DNA from: Onchocerca lupi
Taxonomy: Eukaryota; Nematoda; Chromadorea; Rhabditida; Onchocercidae
Reading direction: 5' to 3'
Assembly: GCA_028564675.1 (NCBI GenBank)
Contig: JAOVVO010000069.1
Span: 1 to 64,000 of the forward strand
Length of the DNA: 64,000 nt
Shown here one piece after another: positions 50,101-63,147 of the stretch. Both the position numbers and the translations under genes were made by a program. Each line of letters begins with the position of its first letter. Positions within the stretch are counted from its first letter, which is position 1. The notes below the pieces were generated by a model that saw nothing but the letters and a program-made list of their open reading frames with translations, searched no databases and was not told where the DNA came from.

Positions 50101-52208
50101 TGTGCTACTTCATGAAAAAATATACCGCCCATTGCAGATGGATTATGTGGATAAAACTAGAAATTATGCTTTTCTTTTTTTTTCGTTTAAAAAATTTAAA
50201 TCAATTTTTGCATTCATTTCTAATTTATAGAACTAGAAATGAAAAATTTTAAATTTGAAAAAATTTCAAAAAATTTCAATTTTGATATAGTCAAAAGTTT
50301 TAATTTTACATCTAAAACATACCCCGCATAACATGACAGCTTTTGAGGTACACATGCCATTAACGAATGCTAATCCACCGGCATAGCGATATGAAATTAA
50401 AGCGGCAAAATCATGATTCGGTAATTTTGATATTCTGTAAAAAGGTAAAATTCTGTGGCAAAATTAATTTGAAGTGAAATTAATATGAAAAGTTTAAATC
50501 AACTTTTATACTCAATTCTAAATACTCATTTCCTCTAACTTGTCCCGAAATAGAGCATTCGATGAAGAAATTTTAACAAATTTCGATTCTAATGAAGCCA
50601 AGAGTCTTTTTTTTAAAAATTTTATATCGTAATTTAAAGTTAAAAAATTACAATTGAAAAGTTTATGTAATTTAGCATTGAACTTTAAATTATACCTCAC
50701 TTTTTTCTTTTATTTATTGATCTCTTTTTATTTTGTAATTTGAATTCTAATTATATTACAACAAAGATTAAAGAAATTAGAAAATTTAAAAGTATGGAAA
50801 AAGAAAGTTTTATGCTTTCGATTTAATCGAAAAAAAAAAAAGAAAAAAAAAACCAGATAAGAGCAAATGAAATGAAATTTAGATTCTTTAGATGGTAAAT
50901 ATAATCTAAGAAATTTCATCAGCAAAATTAATTTTCGCTTTATCATTGAAATTTCGTTTCTGATAAGTTTTCAGTTAAATTTTACAAACAACATGCACAT
51001 TTTTTTTTTCACAAATAATATGTCATTGGAAATTTTTTTTAAATTTTATCATTAAGTAGTGAATTAACAATGAGATAAGAAAAATGCTTACCTTCGATTT
51101 CTGAATTCCTCAAATGAATACAAGCTGAGATTATTACAATGTGTTTGCAATATATCCACTACAATTATCCGAACATTAATTTGATAAAAATACTGCAATC
51201 GAAAATATAAACAATTTGTATTTAATATTAAGATGGAAATTAAATTCATTCCAAAAAATATATGATATATAGTTTTGAACAAAATGCGATAAATAAAATG
51301 ATCTTTTAAAGATTGCAAAAAGTTCAAAATTTAGAGGAAAAACTTACATTATTCGCTTCCTGAATCAATTTCATTACATTTTTCTTTACATTATCCATAT
51401 TAGAATTATAATGATTAGTCTGTAATCAAGTTATCATGTTAACAAATTCAATTTATTTTGAAATAGTGATAAAATGTACTATCTGAAGTGATAAAACTTG
51501 AAAATGATCTCATGAGAACATACAATTTTAGAATCGACAAAAATGAGTGTATTCAAAAAATGTATATAATCGTTCAGCTGAACACCGCTATAATCCGGTG
51601 CGGGTTCACCCCATACAGCTGGCTCACGACGTGATCGTCGTGATAATTTTTCATAAATTTCATGCTGATCCGTAAAATTTGACTGAAAATAGTACAAGAA
51701 GTTAGAAAAGAAAAAAAAAGTTTGTAAATTTAAATTTAAACTTCAACTTTTGAAAAGAGTTTGTAAATTTAAAGCTTGACATTTAGTGTGACATTTCAAT
51801 CTGATTGACTCAAAAGATCATATATTAATGCAAAAATATTCCAGATTGCCTTACCGGATTATCTCAGATTATTGATTAATTCAATTTCAATTTCAATCGA
51901 TACCAAATCTGTACTACTTTATCTTCTTCACTCATCAATATACTACTTATTCTAATGAAAGAATTTTACTATTTACAATGCTATTAATTTGGCGGAAATT
52001 TTTGCAATTATTGATTTGATGGAAATTTCTATCATTGATTAGCTGTCAAGAGGTAACATAGCAATTTTTTATAAGCAAAATTGAATTTTTGTTATCCGTT
52101 TACCTCATCCATGATGTTAAAATCGATAACTGATTTTGCTGAAGTTAGATGATAAGATAAAGCAGTTAAAGGAAGAAGCACAGATATGATCATTGGCATA
52201 TCAATCAT
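47105..52208 (-). CDS. ADAM-type (M12B) membrane metalloprotease with reduced architecture
   Basis: Twelve exons join in frame: 52208-52104, 51682-51524, 51419-51348, 51192-51092, 50434-50323, 50156-49996, 49790-49547, 48937-48656, 48495-48377, 48312-48154, 47692-47472 and 47322-47105 (stop TAA), giving 650 residues. Residues 1-24 look like a signal peptide. A furin-type site RRSRR (50-54) follows only about 25 residues later, so the prodomain is nearly absent. The catalytic domain has HDFAALISYRYAGGLAFVN and the zinc motif HEVAHLLGVPH (198-208) with a CPMI Met-turn (222-225). The disintegrin part CGNGIIEGTEECDCG starts at 280 and is only about 39 residues long. A transmembrane helix (about 319-337) follows at once, without Cys-rich or EGF domains. 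The 310-residue cytoplasmic tail has PPPPPPS and PPPIPIKPP (possible SH3 ligands) and an Asp/Glu-rich block. It is probably a surface sheddase. ADAMs usually have Asp after the third His; here it is Arg. Confidence 0.9.
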
Positions 52209-55200
52209 TAGCAATCAATATCCTATCAATGATAGCAAAAATTGGCAGTGATTGTTGTCGTATGAGGTAAATTGAGGTCGATGAATTTGATTAAAGAAGT
52301 GCACTACTACGCCGATCTGATAGAATAATCATATCAAATCCTTAAATGAAATAGATTCATCTGAAAAAATTTGAAATTTCGCCAAAATAAAAAATTATTC
52401 GAAGTAAAAAAAAAAAAAAAATTAATAAGTTCGAAAAGCAATTTCTGAGATTATTTTGTCAAAAATTTTTGATGTATTTCGTTTTGTTCAAAGTAATACT
52501 CAATTGAATATATCATAATTTTTATCATTTCTAAGATCTACAAAAATAACAAATATATCAATAAACTTGATAGAAAAAGTGAAAATGACATTTTAGTATT
52601 ATTAAAGGTCACATTTTCATATTTTTAAAAGAAAAAAGATCACATTATTTTAAATGTCATTTTTAACGAAAGCCTTATTTTTGCTAATAATTAGTATGAA
52701 TAAAGAATTTTTAGTATTGTTGAAATGTGAAATACATTTTTATCTATTTCATATTGTAAAAAATAAAAAAAAAAATTTTTTTGTACAACAACTTTTGGTA
52801 GCAGCATTTCAAGCTCGTTTTTTCTTCTTCTTTTTTTTTCTTTAAAGTAAAATTGCTTACTAATAAATTGAAGCAATGAAAAAATTTGCAAAAAAAGGGA
52901 TATTTTATATATATTTTCAAAAAATAAACATTCTCATATGATGATGGTACTTGAAAAATTTGCAAATAGCATTATCACAGATCTAATCACAAAAATGAAT
53001 TAAACAGATATCGTTTTATTTTATTTTTTATTTTTTTTTTTCAGAATATGTACTCATCCAAAATCTTATCAGACTCATAATCATATCATTACAAAAAATA
53101 TCATAAAGAAAGACCGAGATAATTTTAGCAGAATCTCGAGAATTTTGCCATTGATTATTTGTTTATACATCAGAAAATGAAAAGTCTTATCAATTTACTG
53201 AAATAAAATATTAATTTACTTTTCATTCGAAAGCACTGAAAGCCAAAATAATGAGCGAATTTCGTCGAAGTTTAGTTTGACCAACTATTAGCAATCATAT
53301 GAAGGCAATAATACAGTACTGATACTGGTGATGGTGATAATGATAATGGCAGTGATAATAGGCTTAGAATAAATAAATTCTCCAAGTACGTTTGATTATT
53401 CCTTCCTGCATGGCAACAGGAAGATTCCTCTTCCGGAAAAACAGGATAATAAATGCAGCATCAATGCTGTTAACATTTGATAATGTTAAAGCCTTCTGAT
53501 TACCGGATCTTGCATGATTCGCTCGGGATTCTTCTGAAATTTTGGCAATTTTCCAACTATGATTAATTAAAATTGAAATAAATATGATGCTATCGAAGGC
53601 GAAATTCTGATGATTCCAAAAAGTTTTAAGGTTGCTAAATTAGCATTTTCCATCCTACTTATAGACACTTTATGCAATACGAATGGTAACTGAAAATCAA
53701 AAGATAAAATTTTGTGCTTTTTTAAATTTTTTTTCTTTTTCATGATTATCATATTCAAATACACAAATGCATAAAATTCATATTGAAATATTTGTTTTTT
53801 AATATAAATTATGAGGTCAAATAGCAGCCGATATCCAGGTTGGAAAAGATGAATATGATAATTTCGGATTTAGAAGAAAGCATGATTGGACGAAAAAAAC
53901 GGATCATTTCACTAGAACAGTAATTTGTGTATTTGCGAAATCATTACTATGCTTATTTTCATTTTTCTTCTTCTCTTTTTTAAGAGAAAAGACAAGTTTT
54001 TTTGTTTAAAGAAAAGCAAAAATATCAAAAATGCATAAATTTTCTTTTACAGTCATTCGCAAAATATTTTTTTCAAATGCAGATTTATTTTTTCGAATTT
54101 CAAATTTTTAGTAATATCACCTGGAACGATCAGTTACAAAAAGGATTGGCTTTTTTTTCTTCACCTATAGCTTATAGCTTATGTATGCACTAGTAATTAT
54201 GAACGATTAAAATAAAGAAATATTTGAAGAATTTGCCACTTAATTTTCAAATTGGAAATCATAACATTCAATAGCAAGCACATGAAATTTTTCTATTTCA
54301 GTCCAAAAATGATTGCGGAATTTATTTTTTTGTTTACATGATGGTGAATTTGTAATTCAATTTTTCGCAAAAACTTCTATCGCTTCGAGCACTTGTAATT
54401 TTATTTGACAGAAAATATTTCAAATACTTGAAGAAAGTTAAAATTTGAAATTCAATAAGAATTGTCTTCTCAGATTTCTTGTCTTTTTTTTTTTTTTTTT
54501 TTTTTTTTTGGAAAAAATCAAAGAATAGTGAAACAATATGATAACGGGAAGTTTGAAAAAATAATGGCTTACAATTTTATCTACAAAAATGGGTCTTTTG
54601 GACATAGAATATTCAACTTAAGCGCATAAAATATGTCATCTTCAGAGAAAATATCACACTTAAATGCTTGTAATACTTGATGATTATTATTTTTTGACCA
54701 TGAAAAAAAAAAGAAAATTATAATTACTGAATTATACTACTGAATGGGCCATATTTTTAATCAACTGCAAAATACTACTTTAAATAATTCATGTAATAGA
54801 AATACTCGATATTACAATAAATATATATTTTGCAGTCTTGGAAATTTCATAACTTTTCCTATTACTAAATTACTGAATTACTTTTACCATTACTAAATTT
54901 TTTCTTTTACTAAATAAAAATTCCGAGAATTTATATATATATATATATATATACAATCATGTTATATTACCAACAAAAATCTAGAAAAGAAAAAAGATTA
55001 GCCTAGAAAATTATAAATTACTTCTCTCAATAATTCGATTGCATATATACCAATTTATATTCACAATTTATATATTTATATAAGAATTTATATCTATACA
55101 TTAAATTTACATTTTTACTTAATTAAAAGTCAAAAGAAAGAATAAAGAAAACTAAGCAGCTAAGATTATAATTGGATTTTTAGAAGTTTAAAAAAGTTGA

Positions 55201-57600
55201 TTATGTCACTTTTCTTTTTTTTTGTCAAAACAGTGAATAACAGATGATCAATTTATTCTATGAAATATTTTCATTTAAAATTATACATGTAATCAAAAAT
55301 GAAAAAGGAATTTGTTAGAAAAGATTCTAAATTAGCTATTGATTGAAAAGCAAATATGCGCCAACTATGAAATGATTAATTTTGAAATGATCAGTGATTA
55401 TTACACAAATTATTTTCATTATATTAATGCTTCAATAACGTAAAGCAATTATTTATGTTAATTGATACAATATATTAATTCTTGTTTTAAGAGAAATAGC
55501 AATATACAATTCGATGATATAATTAGCATGCAAGCAATTTCCGGGGAAAAAAAAAATCGCACGAAATTCTAATCGAGAAAAAAAATCTTGTGAAATCCAA
55601 TCATCAAACTATTCCACAATTTTTTAATACAAAATATAATATAATTACTTCAGCCATTTTTTTTTCAAGTAATTTGATCAATAATTAAAATATAAGAGCT
55701 TAAAAAATAAGTACAGAAACATTATGGCTCATTGAATGAAGAAGAATTGAGTAAAGAAAAATTGAAAAGATTTAATTCAAAAAAAAAAAATCCAATTCAC
55801 TAAAAAATTTTATTTTGAAAATTAAAAACAAAAAAAGTGAAAAAAAAAACAACAATATTTGTTTTCTAGCAGTAGAATGAATATATATTTTAATAATTAT
55901 ACATCCATAAAAGATTTTAAATGATAAAAATGATGAAAGGAAGTGATAAGCAGCTAGAAATCTGTTCTGATAGGGTTGAATAGTTGGCTTAGGAAAAAAT
56001 GATTACTATTTAATACTTTTTTTTTTTTTTTAGATTTTTCAGTTTTTTTTTTCTTTTTCTCGGAGGAAAATCGATTATTTTTAATAAATATTTCAAGTCT
56101 TCTATGAAGAAAAATTGATTACCTTTGCTCTATTCTTTCCTTTTTTATTTCTGCAAAAAAAAAGAAAAGAAAAAAATCTTTTTTTTTTTTTCATTTTGCT
56201 CTTCCCTTGAAATTTTTTGCATAAAACTTTGCAACAAAAAAAAAAAAAAAAAAAAAAAACATTTTTTGAAATCAAAAAAATCATTCTTCTTCCAGAATTT
56301 CTTACACTTCCAGAAGCAAAGATGCTTCTTCTCTTCGTTCATTTTCAATTTTACATAAATTTTTGGTGCAAATTTTTATCGCAGAATGAAGCAAATGTTA
56401 GCATTGAGTATAACTTATGCATATGTTTAGTTGTATTCATTTCAAAATAATTCTTTAACGTGAAATTTTAAAAAAATAAAAAAAGATACCAAAGAAAAAA
56501 GGAGAAAAGCAAAAAAAAAAAAGAAAGAATGCAGAAAGTTGTAGAAATATATCGAAAAAGATAAAACACATTTACAAAACTAAACAAAAATTTTTTAACT
56601 CGAAATTTAAAAATTTACTGCTTTTTACTATACGCTTAGAAAATTTTAATTTAAATAAATTCCAATTGGAAAACAAATCTTAATCTAATCTTTGTAGTGA
56701 TTTTCAATTTACAAAATTTAAGAAAACTTCTTCGTAAAGTGTAATTTATGAAATTTTCTTTCTTTTTTTTCAATTAATACAAGACTGTATTGTTCAAATC
56801 ACGAATTCAGAAAGTCTCAATTTGATAACACTGCTGCTATCAGCCTTATCAATGCCAAATGACAAATATAAAAGATAATAAAGGATCGAATAGTTGTGAA
56901 TAATATGATAATGAGATGATTCATACAAGTAAATGTTTTAAACTTGGGGAATCAATGAGACAGGCCTAAAAATGCAAATTTCTTTGCTAAATCATGGATG
57001 ATACAGAAATGGGGAATTAGTCTGATCACTTTGTCACATAATCTAAATCTAACTAATGTTCATAAAACATTCTACATAATAATCAACATTTGTTTTTATT
57101 ATTTTCAGCAAATAATTCAAAGATCGAAAAAAATGAAATTGGTGAATTGTTCAGAGAGAAAAATTGAGAATGTCTTTCTTTTGCTTTCATACTTCATTTT
57201 AAAGCCAAAAAATTTGCAAAAGAATCTGCCAAGATACTTCTAAAGAAAATTGATGATTTTTTGCTTTTTTTTTTATTTTTTACTTTTTTTTTTTTTTTTT
57301 TTGAATTCTTTCGACACAAAAAAAAAGAAAATCGAAGAAAGAAATGAAAAAAAAAATTTGAAGGATAAAGCATACATGTTACAGTATCATTTGATGCAAA
57401 CTGAATTAAAATGCAAAATTTCTTCTTTCTCTATTTGACGAAAATTCATGAATTTCAAACAAAAAGATTGCTTGTTATTCGAATCGTTTCTTATATTACC
57501 GTATTCTTGACATAAATATTCCATATTTTGTTGTACTGCAAATGTCAAGAATGGGCATTTTTGAGAAAACAGTGAATTCTATATTTTTCGGGAAGCAAAA
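52209..57600. other. AT-rich region left of the tandem repeats, no gene recognised
   Basis: Its left part is the ADAM promoter side. A GATAATGATAATGGCAGTGATAAT simple repeat lies at 53328-53360, a 26-base poly-T at 54484-54510 and (TA)n at 54930-54953. Poly-A/T frames around 56100-56450 and 57250-57440 are Lys/Phe artefacts. I see no gene. Confidence 0.45.
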
Positions 57601-57604
57601 AAAT

Positions 57605-57752
57605 CAAGCCAGAAGTCGAAGGAAAAGTTAAATAAAAGCCAGAAATCGAAGGAAGAGTTAAATCAGATTCTAGAAATCAAATTCTCATTTCCAATATGCC
57701 TCATAAATTTTCTGAATCAGATTCTCATTTCCAATATGCCATATAAATCTGA
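57605..57752. repeat. two short tandem duplications
   Basis: AGCCAGAARTCGAAGGAARAGTTAAAT occurs at 57606 and 57637 (31-bp period). ATTCTCATTTCCAATATGCC occurs at about 57680 and 57721, each followed by an ATAAAT/TCTGA context. The copies are nearly identical, so the duplications are recent. Confidence 0.8.
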
Positions 57753-57830
57753 CAAAATAATTCAATAAAATCATTTCTTGATTCGAAGAAAAAAACAATA
57801 GTAATAAAAATGATGAAGGTAGCAAAAAAG

Positions 57831-57908
57831 ATTTATTCTAATCAAGGAAGTTTACGATTTATTTTGATCAAAGAAGTTTATAATTTATTCTGATCAAAGA
57901 AATTAACG
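57831..57908. repeat. 28-bp tandem repeat, three copies
   Basis: Three successive units of the form TTTATTYTGATCAAAGAAGTTTAYRA with small differences lie directly after the previous duplications. Confidence 0.75.
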
Positions 57909-59335
57909 ATACAGAGAAGCATTTAATACTAATGCAATAATTGATTAGAATTTGATGAAAAACTTAGACTTCAACGATGCAATAAATTAATTAATATACT
58001 TTATCATTCTTCTCCTCTCAATTATTCATTAATTTTTTGCAAAATTAATTAATGTCAAATTATGAAAATTTTAATGAGGTCAAGAAAAAAAAATGGATTG
58101 AAAATATTAAAATGCAAAATGAAAAATAATTTATGAACATGAACAGATGCGACGAAAAATGTTATGACAATTCAGCAGATGAATGTGCCGAATGTACGTA
58201 CATCAATGAGTGATGATGCGCAGGTGTCAATGGAACTCAACGATCATTGACCTCAAATTTATTTCTATTTCTAACAAATTTTGGTAATTTTTTTGAAGCT
58301 TTTATTGTTGCTTTCGCGCCATCTTTAAATTTGAAATTATTTTTACACAGATAGTGATAAAATTTCATTCGTTATCTTTTTTTTTTTTTTTTTTTGTATT
58401 AGTAATCATTAGCCTAGTGCAAAATTATTGTTAAAGATGGATAGATTAATGTAAAAAGATAGAGAATGATGGTTCTTTCCGAAAAAATAATTCCGGAAAT
58501 GTGCTTTTTCTGACAGATCTTAATTTCTAATTTCAGCTAAAATAATATTTATTTGAATATTGATAAATATTGATAACTAGATTAGGCTCTTTCGCAATGA
58601 CTTATAAATACAAAATATTTTGTTATATTTTTCCTCATTTTACTAATTATAGCGATATTCTCGATCAAGAATGAAGAAAATCAATTCCTCTATCCTCAAA
58701 AGGAATCACTATCCAAATTAAATGATAAACGAATGATTAACTCTTGGCATTGGCTTTTTTCTTCGGAAAATTATTAATCACTGCTTGCAAATTTAAAGTT
58801 CTTTTAATTCTAAAATGATTAATTCTTCTTACTATTTGAATTAAGAGAAGACATGCACTATCAAGTAGATATTTCGAATGAGAAGAAAAAAAAAAGAAGT
58901 TTTAATTAAAAATATAAAAAAAAAAAATCAAAGAACGTTAGAATATTTTAGGCATAAATTGAAGAATGGAAAAATTATCAGTGTTAGCGATCGGATGACA
59001 TTTGATGATTAAAAGATTGCATTGCTTAAAGCTGTCAGAAATTTTTACGCATTACAACTAATTTCTATCCCAAATGTATAATCAATCTAATGGATATTTT
59101 ATACATTTTACTAATTATACCTCTTCAACATATATCTTCAACACTAATCATACCAACTGTTATACTAGAAAGTATTTCTCGTTTATTGCCGCTTTGGAAT
59201 ATGCTTTTTTTTTTAACTAATAATCATTTTAGATGGCATTAAAAAGGTCAAAAAAAAAAAAAAAAACTTATTGTTAGATGATTTCAAATAGGTTACAATC
59301 AAATAGATTTCTGATGATAATTTGGTTAAACTTCC
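57909..59335. other. AT-rich spacer
   Basis: No gene was recognised. A slightly GC-richer patch at 58145-58260 (with ATGTGCCGAATGTACGTACATCAATG and GATGATGCGCAGGTGTCAATGG) has no open frame of note. A poly-T tract lies at 58378-58396. Confidence 0.4.
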
Positions 59336-59770
59336 TACAATCATAGCAACAATAATATTTTACAATAATATTAATTACAATGATATTTCTAAAGATAACA
59401 TCGAGGACAACAACAATAGCAATAACATCGACAACAATAACAACAACATCGACAACAATAACATAGCAACAATAACAACATGGACAACAATAACAAAACA
59501 AAGACGACACAATAAAAATAACAACAATAACATCGTCAGCAATAACACAACAACAATAATAACAACAGCAACAAGGGCAACAACATCGAACGACAATAAC
59601 ATAACAATAATAATAATAATAACAACAAAAACGTCAACAACAATAATAGAGCAAAATAACAACAACATTGACAATAATACAGCACCAATAATAACAACAG
59701 CAGTCATAACAACAAAAACAATAGCAACTATAACAATAACACATCAACAATTACAGCAACAATAATGACA
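59336..59770. repeat. AAC/AAT trinucleotide repeat array
   Basis: About 430 bp is composed almost wholly of AAC, AAT, AGC, ATC and GAC triplets in register. The long frames on both strands (147 codons +, 110 codons -) are Asn/Thr/Ile or Val/Leu runs produced by the repeat and are not called as genes. Confidence 0.85.
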
Positions 59771-60736
59771 ACATGAATAACAATAATATCGGCTCAAATA
59801 GTAAAGAGTAAACAGCGATGGGATCGAATGTTTCCTTCCATATTTTATTGCTTAATTGGAATTTTTCCGAGAAAAAGTAATGAAAGAAATTATGGACAAA
59901 ATGATGAAGAAATTCTTTTATTCCGCCGAATGGGACAAAATCATCAGAATGATTGGGAAATATCATCTTTCAAACAATGAAAATGGAAGTAACATCAATG
60001 AGGAGAAGAAAGTTTCAAAAAAAAAAGAAAAAAAAAATGAAGAGAAGAGAAAAAATGGCTCTGTCAGGCCATATGGTCCATAAATACTTAATCGAAAACT
60101 GTGCGAAAGTGATAGTTTACAAAAGGATTTTTTTTTTTCTGAAATGATACAAATAAAGTTCGAATCAATAAATCAGCATGAGAAATTAAATTAGCCTTAG
60201 TGAAACTTCTTCCGACTCGAAAAGTTTTGCATAGCTAACAAATTTCCTCATACCATTTCTGATATTTCTAAATCCCTTTGGCTTATTCGTTCTTTCTTTC
60301 TCCCTCGTACAATCTTTTTCTCTTTATTTATTAGTCTAATTGAAATATTTAACAATTGCGATTACTTTCGCAAATACAAATATAACAGTGGAAGAATCTA
60401 ATGTTTCTCATATAGGAATGACACAGAAACGACAACTAATATTTTTTTAATTTAAAAAGATTTTAAATATTAATTACAAATGCAACTTTCAAATCAATGC
60501 TGGTCATATCAAATTGCTTTGTTTTTTCTGTATAATTAAATTCTGAAATATTAAAATGATGACATTAATTCTATTGAATAGTTTGAGAGATTTTGCAATT
60601 TACACAAATGAAAGACAAACAATTAAAGTAAATAAAATGCTTACTCATCCAATCTAAACAATTTTCAAGGCAACAAAGTTTTTTTTTTTTAAGTTGCTTT
60701 TTTTTTGCACTCATTTCATATATTTTACAGTTTGGC
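59771..60736. other. AT-rich spacer
   Basis: A plus-strand frame at 59856-60083 starts with a charged, coding-like segment (REKVMKEIMDKMMKKFFYS) but becomes a Lys/Glu run over poly-A. I do not call it a gene. Nothing else was recognised. Confidence 0.35.
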
Positions 60737-60922
60737 TTATTTTATTCTTTTGAGGACGACAGATTCTTCCAGAATTTCCATGTATTTTCGTTTCAATAGA
60801 TGATCATGCCAACCGGTATAGTTATGATCCGGATAGTTCCAGTGATCTAGAAATTTCAATTGATCGATATATTTGATCCTGTATTGATTTAGCTGATAGA
60901 TCAGAGAGATATTTTCAGGCAT
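60737..60922 (-). CDS. unassigned 61-residue ORF with coding-like composition
   Basis: The frame starts at ATG 60922 and ends with TAA. The protein is basic and aromatic-rich, with a central segment DHWNYPDHNYTGWHDHLL and a charged helix KRKYMEILEESVVLKRIK. Its varied composition differs from the low-complexity frames around it. There is no signal peptide or membrane segment. A TTTTAAAG stretch just upstream could be an acceptor, so it may be the last exon of a longer gene or an intact small protein. No family was recognised. Confidence 0.4.
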   Translation of the reverse strand: MPENISLIYQLNQYRIKYIDQLKFLDHWNYPDHNYTGWHDHLLKRKYMEILEESVVLKRIK

Positions 60923-62988
60923 TCTTTATTTTCATCTTTAAAAAAATTAAAAAACGCGCAACAAAACTGACATTTTCAGCTTAGTTATGACAAATGGAAG
61001 GGAATAAAATTTAAACAAGCGGCTTCTTCTAAAGGAATTTCCGAGCAGTTTTTATATTTTTAACGAATTTACATTTTTTTTTTTTTTTATTAAAATAAAC
61101 TTTGCTTTAGAACAAGTGAATAAAATGGATGAAGAAATCTTTCCAAAAGGATTGAATGATTTCAAATAAGTAACATCAACAATATTTAGTAAAATATAAT
61201 AATTTTCGCAGGAATTTCAATTTTTACAATTATGATCGAAAAAAATTACACAACATGTTGAAGTACGAATAAAATATAATTTTTAAGCCTTTTAGTCAAT
61301 TTTTTTTTTCTTTTTTTAAATAACAACTGTTTATTTTTGGAAGGCAAATAAATTTGCATCTTTTAATTTTAAGCAAAAAATTCATAAACTATAAAAAACA
61401 CCATATACATTGCTGGATCAAAATTTTATTACTAAATTGATTCAAAAATGGAAAAAAAAATTTAATTTTTTAGATATTAGAAAAATATCTGATTAAATAA
61501 AACAAACAATAGTTGTTGACAAAAAGCGCATATTTATTTTTTATTTTTTTTTTTTTTTTTTTGGCAATTTTTCAATGAATAAAACCAATCATTAATTAGG
61601 CTTTCCGGTAGTTATATTTGGAAGAAATGGTCAAGCATAATTTTCCGATATAAAAGATCAAAGATACGAATTTGTTTAATTGATTTATCAATTATCAAAT
61701 TCAATTAATTTAGCAATTTGCTTAAAACTTATGCAAAAATGTGAATTAATGGTTGCAGTCCAGTGTAATAGATGATATTATTGCAATACATTGAAATGTG
61801 AAATAAAACTTAACATACAACTGCGACGACATCAATTTTTTCTGAAATTTAATTTGTTTCCGTTACAAATTCATCATTCTTCTCTTGAAGTTACACGAAT
61901 TATACCATGGATTGAAAAGAATAAAAAAATTGAGAAAATAATTTCTTCAATAATTGAAAAATTAGATGCAAAAAAATATATATAAATTTAAAGAGAAGAA
62001 ATAAAATTTCAAATAACATTTTCGTTTTTTGTTTTTTCTTGTGAATTATGATGAGAGAAAAGAGATAAGAAGAAATCATCGATAAATGAGATGAATTTGA
62101 AAAATTATTTCAAACTAACTTCGATAATTATTTTTTATTTCGTTGCTTAAAACTTGATTTGCAAATGATTCTTTAATTAGTATCCAATGAAAGTTGCAAA
62201 TTTCAAAATGAAAATTCCGAAAGATTAATTAGCCAAATAAACTAATGCAATCTATAGCATTTCAATGAAATAAAACTATTCATTTAATGATTGACAATAA
62301 TGACTGATAAATTTTTGCTAGAAAAAAGAACAGTTGGCAGAGATCATGTCGAATTGCAAAGATCAAAACTAACTTTATTAATTATTTTTATTTCGTTGCT
62401 GAAATTAAATCTAATGATATGCAAATCATGGCAGGTGAAATGCAATAAAGATCAATGATTGTATTATATAAATTCAAAAAAAGAAAAAAAAATAAGGAAA
62501 TAAAATGGGAGAAAAAAAATGAAGCAAAATTCTTAAAAAATCTTGCTATAAAGAAAAGGAAAGAAATGATGAAGAAAGATGGAAAAAATGGAAATAATTA
62601 AATAGTAGTAATAATTGGCATCTTATAGTATTAGGAGAAAAATTCCATTTTATTATCTTCACATTGCATTTGCATTTGTCCCTCGACGGATAGATTCGAT
62701 TCGATTCGAATATTTCAGAGTGAAAAAGAAAAATGGTTTTTTCTTTTTTTTTTCTTTTTTTTAAATATGAGCCTGACAGAATCGATCCTCAGATCACAGA
62801 TGAGATAATATTGACAAGCAGTCTTCACTTCTTACAACATATTCATCACTAACAAACGAGAAAAAAATTGCTGAATAAGCATAGAAAAAGTATATATGTA
62901 TATATCTTTGGTAGAAGGAAAAAAAAAAGTTTTTTTTGAAAAAATTTTTCGAGAAAAAAATACGCTGTTCTCTTCATTTCAATCGTTC
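60923..62988. other. AT-rich spacer
   Basis: Poly-T tracts lie at 61075-61088, 61284-61317 and 61542-61562. A plus-strand frame at 61791-61985 (ending with TRIIPWIEKNKKIEKIISS) has some coding-like character but no motif or splice context. Nothing else is supported. Confidence 0.35.
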
Positions 62989-63147
62989 TTATTCATCTGC
63001 CATTGGGGGCATTAATCCAAATCGATTTTGGAGTTGATACCAAGAGGATAGAATATAAGATAAAATTCTCGGAGGTGTAGTTGTGGTAGCATCGAGAAAT
63101 CTAATCGATTCCTCAATGATTATTTCCATAATTTCAGCCAAAATTAG
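62989..63147 (-). CDS. terminal exon of an unrecognised gene
   Basis: After a TAAAATAG acceptor at 63148 the minus strand is open for 52 codons to a TAA at 62991-62989. An internal ATG at 63129 would give 46 residues. The sequence is coding-like: a short helix with EIIIEESIRFLDATTTTPP followed by RILSYILSSWYQLQNRFGLM and PPMADE at the end. It is in phase 0, so it could follow exon 63677-63613 if a weak donor there (GAT-GTGCAA) were used instead of the stop. Otherwise it is the last exon of another gene or a short separate one. Function unknown. Confidence 0.45.
   Translation of the reverse strand, partial: LILAEIMEIIIEESIRFLDATTTTPPRILSYILSSWYQLQNRFGLMPPMADE

Noticed and set aside
56102..56450. 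Several overlapping Phe/Lys-rich frames on both strands
   Set aside because: Homopolymer artefacts.
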